From: Amylostereum areolatum
Lineage: Eukaryota; Basidiomycota; Agaricomycetes; Russulales; Stereaceae
Length of the DNA stretch: 64,000 nucleotides
Direction: 5' to 3'
NCBI GenBank assembly: GCA_012932865.1
Contig: SAXG01000044.1
Coordinates: 186,001 to 250,000, forward strand
The notes under the pieces were generated by a model. It saw only the letters and a list, made by a program, of their open reading frames with translations. It had not been told where the DNA came from and ran no database searches. Position numbers and translations under genes: made by a program. This document shows, one piece after another, positions 58,712 through 64,000 of the stretch (its first letter is position 1; each line of letters begins with the position of its first letter).

Positions 58712-59403
58712 GGGGAAGGTTATTGCTGCTATGGATGCTCAGTCGGCAAGTATCCCCCCAAACAAGAAAAGCTGCGTTCCATATGATTTCAGTACTTAGT
58801 AGGAGTTGTGGAGGAGGAACTATTGGTATCGCATAAAACGGCGGGGGCCAGCTACTGCTTGACTTGAATCATGGAACAATGTATAGGTTGAACCAGCTTG
58901 GTGGTTCAATTGCACGTATGTACACAGTGAGCCAAATTTCAATTCTCGAGTTGGGGCATAGACCTTCTCTATGCGGGCGGACATGTCTCTTTCTCATCAC
59001 AAACAAAGTAATCTAAGACTAAGTAACCGTCTATGAGGTGCTTGAATCATGTAGACCTATATAGCGAGCTTTACTCTGCTTCACTCGCTAAGATCTGCAG
59101 TCCTCCGCGAATGCGAATTCTTATGTAAATATGACGCGCCGACGCGCCGTGGGTCCCGCGTACGACTGGAAGCTAGGACGTGCTCCGCGCTGCTTTCTTT
59201 TTACGCTGGATGGAGATATACAGTAACGTGGATTGCAATGGCGGTAGGTAAGTAGTATATAAACAGACATACAACAACAGAAATCCCGAGATCCCGAATC
59301 CGCAAAAAAGAATGTGGTGTACAACATGCGACATGGCTATGGAGCAGAATTGTAAGGGTATGTGTGTGGTTGATCAAAGTCCCAGAAGCTGCAAACGGAA
59401 GCC
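58712..59403. other. Intergenic; nothing recognised
   Basis: Convergent region between the paralogue and the aspartic protease. No coding or repeat signal supported. Confidence 0.55.
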
Positions 59404-60984
59404 TTATGCAAGAGCAGCGAAGCCGACGCGGCTGTTTCCAACGTCGAACGCGGTGTAGACGTTGCGGAGGAAGACGTCGCCGACGATCCAGAAGTCTGTT
59501 GAAGTCGAGTAAGGCACTAACAAAGGGTGATGTGCGAAGAAGGGAACGTACCACTGGCGATTTCGTCGTCCGCCGCCAGCCCACCCAAGCAGTCCGAAGA
59601 ACCGGAAGAGATCTGGCCAACCGTGAAGGTCGAGGGATCGATGGAGAACTTCTTGCTCCCAAAGGTGAGGCTGAGGGGGGTGGAGAAGGTGCAAGGAACT
59701 ATCCACATAGGATGAGCTATATCCAGGGCAGGGGTAGAGTCAGAAAGCTTACTGGAGTAAGTACCATCGCCAGCATCCTTCGAGCCCGGGATAAGGTCGT
59801 AGACAGCCTTGACGTTGGTGGAGTCACCAATGAGGAGGGTGGTACCAGTGTCCACGATGGAGGTGGTGCTCGAGACTACCTTCTTGCCGTTGACGTTGAG
59901 AGCGCCCAGGGTGACCTGCCAGTAACCCTGTCGCATGCGTAGGGGTCAGTCTCCCTATATGACAAGAAATGGGAAGAAAGCCTACCTCGGTGGTGACGGG
60001 GACGTAGGTGAAAGAGCCCGTGTAGAGGTTGCTGTTCGTGCCGCCAAGGTAGAGCTCAGACCCGCTCGTGGAGAGCTTGAACCCGAAGACAGAGTCGTCA
60101 ACAGAACCCGCCGCGATCATGTTCTGGAAGGGAGGGTTCGCGTCGTAGTCCGAGATGGACTTGAAGCCCATGCCCAACAAGCCATCGGCGGGGTACTCGT
60201 CGCTCTCGAATCCAGTTGAGTACGTCTTCGCCACGCCCAAGGTCTGTTTAGTGACCTTGACAGTATTCGTGAGCGATGGAACAGAATGCTTCATGAAACG
60301 GGATGCCATACCTTGATGCCAGCAATGGAAACGGTGTCCGTGTACTGGGTTCCGCTGACCGTCGATTTGTCACCGTACTCGAGTTTGAAGCTCTTGCTAA
60401 GTGACTTGGACGTCGAGCTGTCGCTCGGAGTGTAGATCGTGTGGCCGGAGCAAGTCGTGCCACAGCTGGGACCAGGGAGGAACAGGTCGCTGCTGCCAGT
60501 GTCGAAGTCGACTGAAAGATGAAGTCAGACTTGTATAATAGGAAGAAAGGGTTGAGAAGGCGCACCCGTGAAGGTCTTCGCAGGGGTGCCCACGGAGATC
60601 TTTCCGTACCAAAGGTCCTCAGAGTCGTCCGTCAGCTTGTCGGATCCGGTGGCGCGCTTCTTCTGAGTTGATATGAAGGAGCTGGCCGACGGGTGAACGG
60701 AGCCAGTGTTGCGAGCGTATGCCTCAAGACCACGCTGGACCTTGCTGTGAATAAGAAGGGGTCGAAATGAGCAACTGGTCGTCGAAATCGGATAGGGAAT
60801 ATATTCACGCAACACTCTTCTTGATGCTGGCCTTAGCAGCAGCAAGGTCAACGACACCGTCAGCACGGCGGATGGTCTCGCGCTTCTGAATGGGAACAGC
60901 CAATCCGGGGCGCGCCTCAGGGGAGGGGGCGGCAGCAGCCAAGAAGGGAAGGGCGGCAAGGACGAAGGCAGCGGAGAAGTACAT
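59404..60984 (-). CDS. Secreted pepsin-type aspartic protease (A1 family)
   Basis: Start MYFSAAFVLAALPFLAAAAP (signal peptide) at 60984; propeptide with EARPGLA and a Lys-Arg site (QKRETIRRADGVVDL) up to about residue 100. Mature enzyme: DLWYGKISVGTPAKTF, the first active-site motif VDFDTGSSDLFLPG (about 60500), disulphide CGTTC, flap YGDKSTVSG (Tyr conserved), ADGLLGMGF, GSELYLGGTNSNLYTGSF, GYWQVTLGALNVNG, the second active site IVDTGTTLLIGD (about 59835), CLGGLAADDE and FWIVGDVFLRNVYTAFDVGN, ending GFAALA at 59404. Six or more short introns, all giving clean joins. Extracellular protein breakdown. Divergent from the GH16 gene across about 1 kb. Confidence 0.9.
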
Positions 60985-61976
60985 CGCGACGGAGAGGAAA
61001 CTGAAGGACTCGAGTGAGCTGGGGGATGGACCAGTGAAAAGTGCGACGAACGACGGCGGTCTTTATACACAAAGCACAGGAGGCAGCACGCGTCGTCATG
61101 GATCATGGGCTATCGACTATCGGAGGATGCGACATATGGATGAGGGCGACAACGACCAGTCAAGCACGAGTAGCAATCCGGCCATCCACGCAGAACCACG
61201 CGAGTCAAAACCGAAAATTTGACGCTATCAACCTTGTGGTGCATATGGGTCGTGAGGTATCGATGAAACGACGTCGTCCATAGTCCTGCATGTGATTAAT
61301 GTTGGGATACTGGGAATGCTTCAGGAGAGAGAAGGGGCGGAAAATACCAGGCAATCACAACCAGAACGACTATTTTCTGGCTGGGTAAGCCACGGAGACT
61401 ACTCGGAAACGAGCATTCGAGTGTTGACGTCCATGGTAGTCTCTCGTAGCCAGACTTCAAACAAAAGAAAATCGTTCTGTTTGTCCATGGTATGCTCATG
61501 CGATAAGTCGTCGTTATGTTGTCACCTGTTGTCACTGTGTGAAGCACGATCGGGGACGGAGTTGAAGCTATTTATAGAGCGCAGATCTCATTGGCTGATC
61601 TAAGTATACACGTCAATTAAGCTCAGATCATGTCCTGTACCTCGATCGTTACCTCGATCGTTCCTGAAGGCTCCGCCCCACCTTATATCCGCCCTGATAA
61701 ACCTTCGTCCTTCTCTCTCTTTGAACTTTGGAAGTTTTTGAAGGTGCTATCGAATTAACCAAATGAACCTGTCACTGCTCTGTCAACGCGCCCTGGCACT
61801 AGTTCGACAGACCCTCCTCCTTATCCCCTCCTCCTAGTTATCGACCATGGCAATGCCTCTCGGCGTGACGTTCTGTGCGCAGATATATTTGCCGTCGTCG
61901 TCGCTTGACATGGTGCGCATCTCACCCATTTCTTCGACATCGTCTCGCCATCTGGAAAACGCTCTCCTTTTCCACC
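60985..61976. other. Shared upstream region of aspartic protease and GH16 genes
   Basis: Contains the protease TATA box (annotated separately) and, nearer the GH16 gene, a GATCG-containing tandem (CCTCGATCGTTACCTCGATC at about 61639). No gene recognised. Confidence 0.5.
61061..61070 (-). promoter_or_regulatory. TATA-like box for the aspartic protease gene
   Basis: The minus strand reads GTGTATAAAG about 80 bp upstream of ATG 60984, an expected spacing for a fungal TATA box. Confidence 0.5.
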
Positions 61977-63743
61977 ATGTGTTCCACCATTTATCCGACT
62001 CTCTGTCTTATCATAGCTCTTTTCCGCGGGGTCGTCGTTTGCGCCGGGTCCGACTATCTTGAACAGCGCGGTCTCCAGGGCGTATCACATAGCTCGACGC
62101 AGGAACTTCCCAACCCGGTATTGCGGAACGTGCTCGCAGAGGCCCACAAGGCACTCGCGCGAAGAGGGAACGGCAGGACTTGTTCGACATCTACGTCCGC
62201 GACAACTGCCAAGAAGTCAACGACAACCGCAAAGACGACCTCTACCTCGAAATCCACTACCACCTCAACGACAAAGTCAATAGCTACAACCACGACGACC
62301 TCCGCGATACCGACACCGACAGGTACATCGCCTTGGGCTGTTTCCCATCAATACGTACGGTTCTCCGTGTCGTCACTGGTACAAGGGACTGACTCCCCTC
62401 TGGAACCGCATACTCAGCTGGGAGGCAGCAACTTTTTCACTGGTTGGGACTTCTTCGTTGATAGCGATCCCACCAATGGCATCGTTGACTATGTGGACCA
62501 GACGACCGCCGTACGTCCATCCCTTCGACTTCTTCGAGCTAGACTGAACTCCGTGTTTTCCAGTCTGCCAGTGGTCTCATCTCTGCGAAAAACGGAGTTA
62601 CCATCATCGGCGTCGACACGACGGCCAAGGTCACAGGCAACCGTAACAGCGTTCGTATCCAGACGCAAGCAACGTACAGCGGCGGACTGGTGATAATGGA
62701 CAGTTCCCACATGCCGACAGGGTGCGGAACCTGGTCGTGAGTCGCATCTATGCTTTCACTGTCCGTTCATCTCCTGACAGTTTGTCGGACATCATCAGCG
62801 CGTTTTGGTCGTATGGTTTGTTGTGCTGTTATGGTGCTTTCCGTCGACGACGCTGACAACATCTTCCCACTGCCAGGTCTCAGTTGGCCTTACGAGGGCG
62901 AGATCGACATTGTCGAAGGGCTGAACAACTATACCGGTACGCTCTCGTCTCCGACCGTGAATACAAATGTTCGATAGCTTTTTTTCGCACAGTGAACCAG
63001 GCTACTCTACACACTGAACACCGGTTGCACACTTCCATCCTCAAACCCAACCTTCTCTCGGTGCGACGGGCTCCCTTACTGGAAGCACTAACTGCTCTAC
63101 CTGGGATAACTACAACGCAGGCTGTGGCTTCCTGGACACGCGCACAACGTCCTTCGGCCCTGGTTTCAACAGCAATGGCTGGTGGAGTGTATGCAAGTAC
63201 GTCGTCCCTCCCACATCGTTCCTCTCCTAGCTGGCTCAATGTTACTCTGTCCCTTTCGTAGTGCTCTGGGCTGATACAGGCATATCCGTCTACTTCTTCT
63301 CCCGCGGATCTGTCCCCTCGGATATCACCAGTGGAGCACCTCAACCAGCTTATTGGGGCACTCCCGTCGGTCACTGGCCCGCGTCTTCATGCTCACCCTC
63401 GACATTCTTCAAAGACCATTCGCTCGTCTTTGACACCACGCTATGGTACGATTTGCGGCCAACAGTGCTGTGCTTCCCGTGCTGATAAGGATTGGGGTGT
63501 AGCGGTGACTGGGGTAACGCAGTGTGGAACTCCTCAGACACACCGGGGCAGGAGCAAAGTTGCGCCTCTCGTACGGGCTATTCGACTTGTGAGGAATACG
63601 TTCGGAATAAAGGGGGAGACCTCTCCGAAGCTTGTGAGTAATGCACTTCGCATCACTACACTGGACCGCCATCTGAGCGCCATCGGCATCTCCTAGACTG
63701 GGCCATCAACAGTGTTACGGTCTACAAGCTCCAGGGTGCGTAG
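61977..63743 (+). CDS. Glycoside hydrolase family 16 endo-beta-1,3(4)-glucanase
   Basis: Cleaves laminarin-type or mixed-linkage beta-glucans in cell walls. Start MCSTIYPTLCLIIALFRGVV (signal peptide) at 61977, then a Ser/Thr/Lys-rich linker (62180-62320) that is probably O-glycosylated. Catalytic domain: GSNFFTGWDFFVDSDPTNGI, VDYVDQTTA, intron, GLISAKNGVTIIGVDTTAKV, NSVRIQTQATYSGGLVIMD, CGTW, two introns, SAFWSYGLSWPYEGEIDIVE, where GEIDIVEG holds the nucleophile and acid/base glutamates (about 62900). Then NQATLHTEH, STWDNYNAGCGFLDTR, PGFNSNGWWS, YFFSRGSVPSDITSGAPQ, CGDWGNAVWNSSDTPGQEQS, and a final exon WAINSVTVYKLQGA. Two +1 breaks at 63020-63024 and 63053-63061 interrupt the conserved middle. 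Confidence 0.87.
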
Positions 63744-64000
63744 ACTGACGGGGAAAAGACTGCCGTCAACGGGCGCCCTCCTGTGTCCTATACTTTCACT
63801 CCGTTCTTTACTTTACTAGCTAGGGTTATTTGGAATTTTCTCTGAGCGTTAGGGCCGCCAGCTCGACGGTGTCGTACTATATATGTTTTCACCATCGCGC
63901 AGGATTTTAGTTAATCGCCATGGTCAACTTCTGTTCAACATCCCGCGGACTTCAAGGAACACGACCCGCTGAGGGCGATTCTCCCTTCGGCGTGGACAGT
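63744..64000. other. 3' flank of the GH16 gene
   Basis: No coding signal recognised up to the window edge. Confidence 0.5.

Overview
The window looks like nuclear DNA of a mushroom-forming basidiomycete (Agaricomycetes, probably a saprotroph). The evidence is: genes cut by many short GT-AG introns (about 45-70 nt); mid-range GC; families typical of Agaricomycetes (GtaA-type glutaminase, GH16 glucanase, pepsin-type aspartic protease, DUF7587, F-box/LRR-like expansions, a lactose-permease-type sugar porter); a eukaryotic tRNA-Gly; and endocytic proteins (epsin, BRO1/ALIX). Genes lie on both strands with no operon logic.

Layout. 1-2 kb: a 789-bp near-palindromic foldback element with a 7-bp target duplication. 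2.2-5.7 kb (-): membrane-anchored glutaminase. 6.3-7.3 kb (+): PLP-homeostasis protein. 7.4-9.4 kb (-): a GNAT-like gene flanked by a small SAP-like gene and a broken copy of it. 10-12 kb (+): prolidase. 12.1-14.7 kb (-): ASX/DEUBAD protein and a cysteine-rich protein. 14.9 kb: tRNA-Gly(UCC). 15.2-17.1 kb (+): epsin. 18-21 kb (+): sugar transporter. 22.4-22.9 kb (-): HMG-box protein. 24.4-25.8 kb (-): DUF7587 protein. 28.2-29.7 kb (+): F-box/LRR-like gene A. 31-32 kb (+): S/P-rich protein. 32.4-35.7 kb (+): BRO1. 36.1-39.9 kb (-): a large multi-exon gene of unknown family with a Pro/His/Cys-repeat N-terminus. 44.1-48.5 kb: divergent F-box-like genes B (-) and C (+). 49.7 kb (+): single-pass membrane protein. 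50.8 kb (-): orphan copy of the glutaminase cytoplasmic tail. 51.3-53.0 kb (-): canonical F-box gene. 54.3-56.4 kb (+): carboxylesterase. 56.6-58.7 kb (+): 5'-truncated paralogue of the 36-40 kb gene. 59.4-61.0 kb (-): aspartic protease. 62-63.7 kb (+): GH16 glucanase.

How the genes fit together. Glutaminase, carboxylesterase, aspartic protease, GH16 enzyme and sugar porter form an extracellular nutrient-acquisition set. Epsin (clathrin adaptor) and BRO1 (ESCRT/MVB) serve endocytosis and could act on cargo such as the PPxY-tailed glutaminase (inference). The F-box genes suggest a locally expanding ubiquitin-ligase adaptor family.

Caution. At least a dozen conserved genes need single-base frame corrections, most often one extra base in a short homopolymer. 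This looks more like consensus sequence error than mass pseudogenisation, so exon models here are approximate. The best candidates for something undescribed are the paralogous gene pair at 36.1-39.9 kb and 56.6-58.7 kb, the membrane-tethered glutaminase with its separately duplicated tail, and the foldback element.
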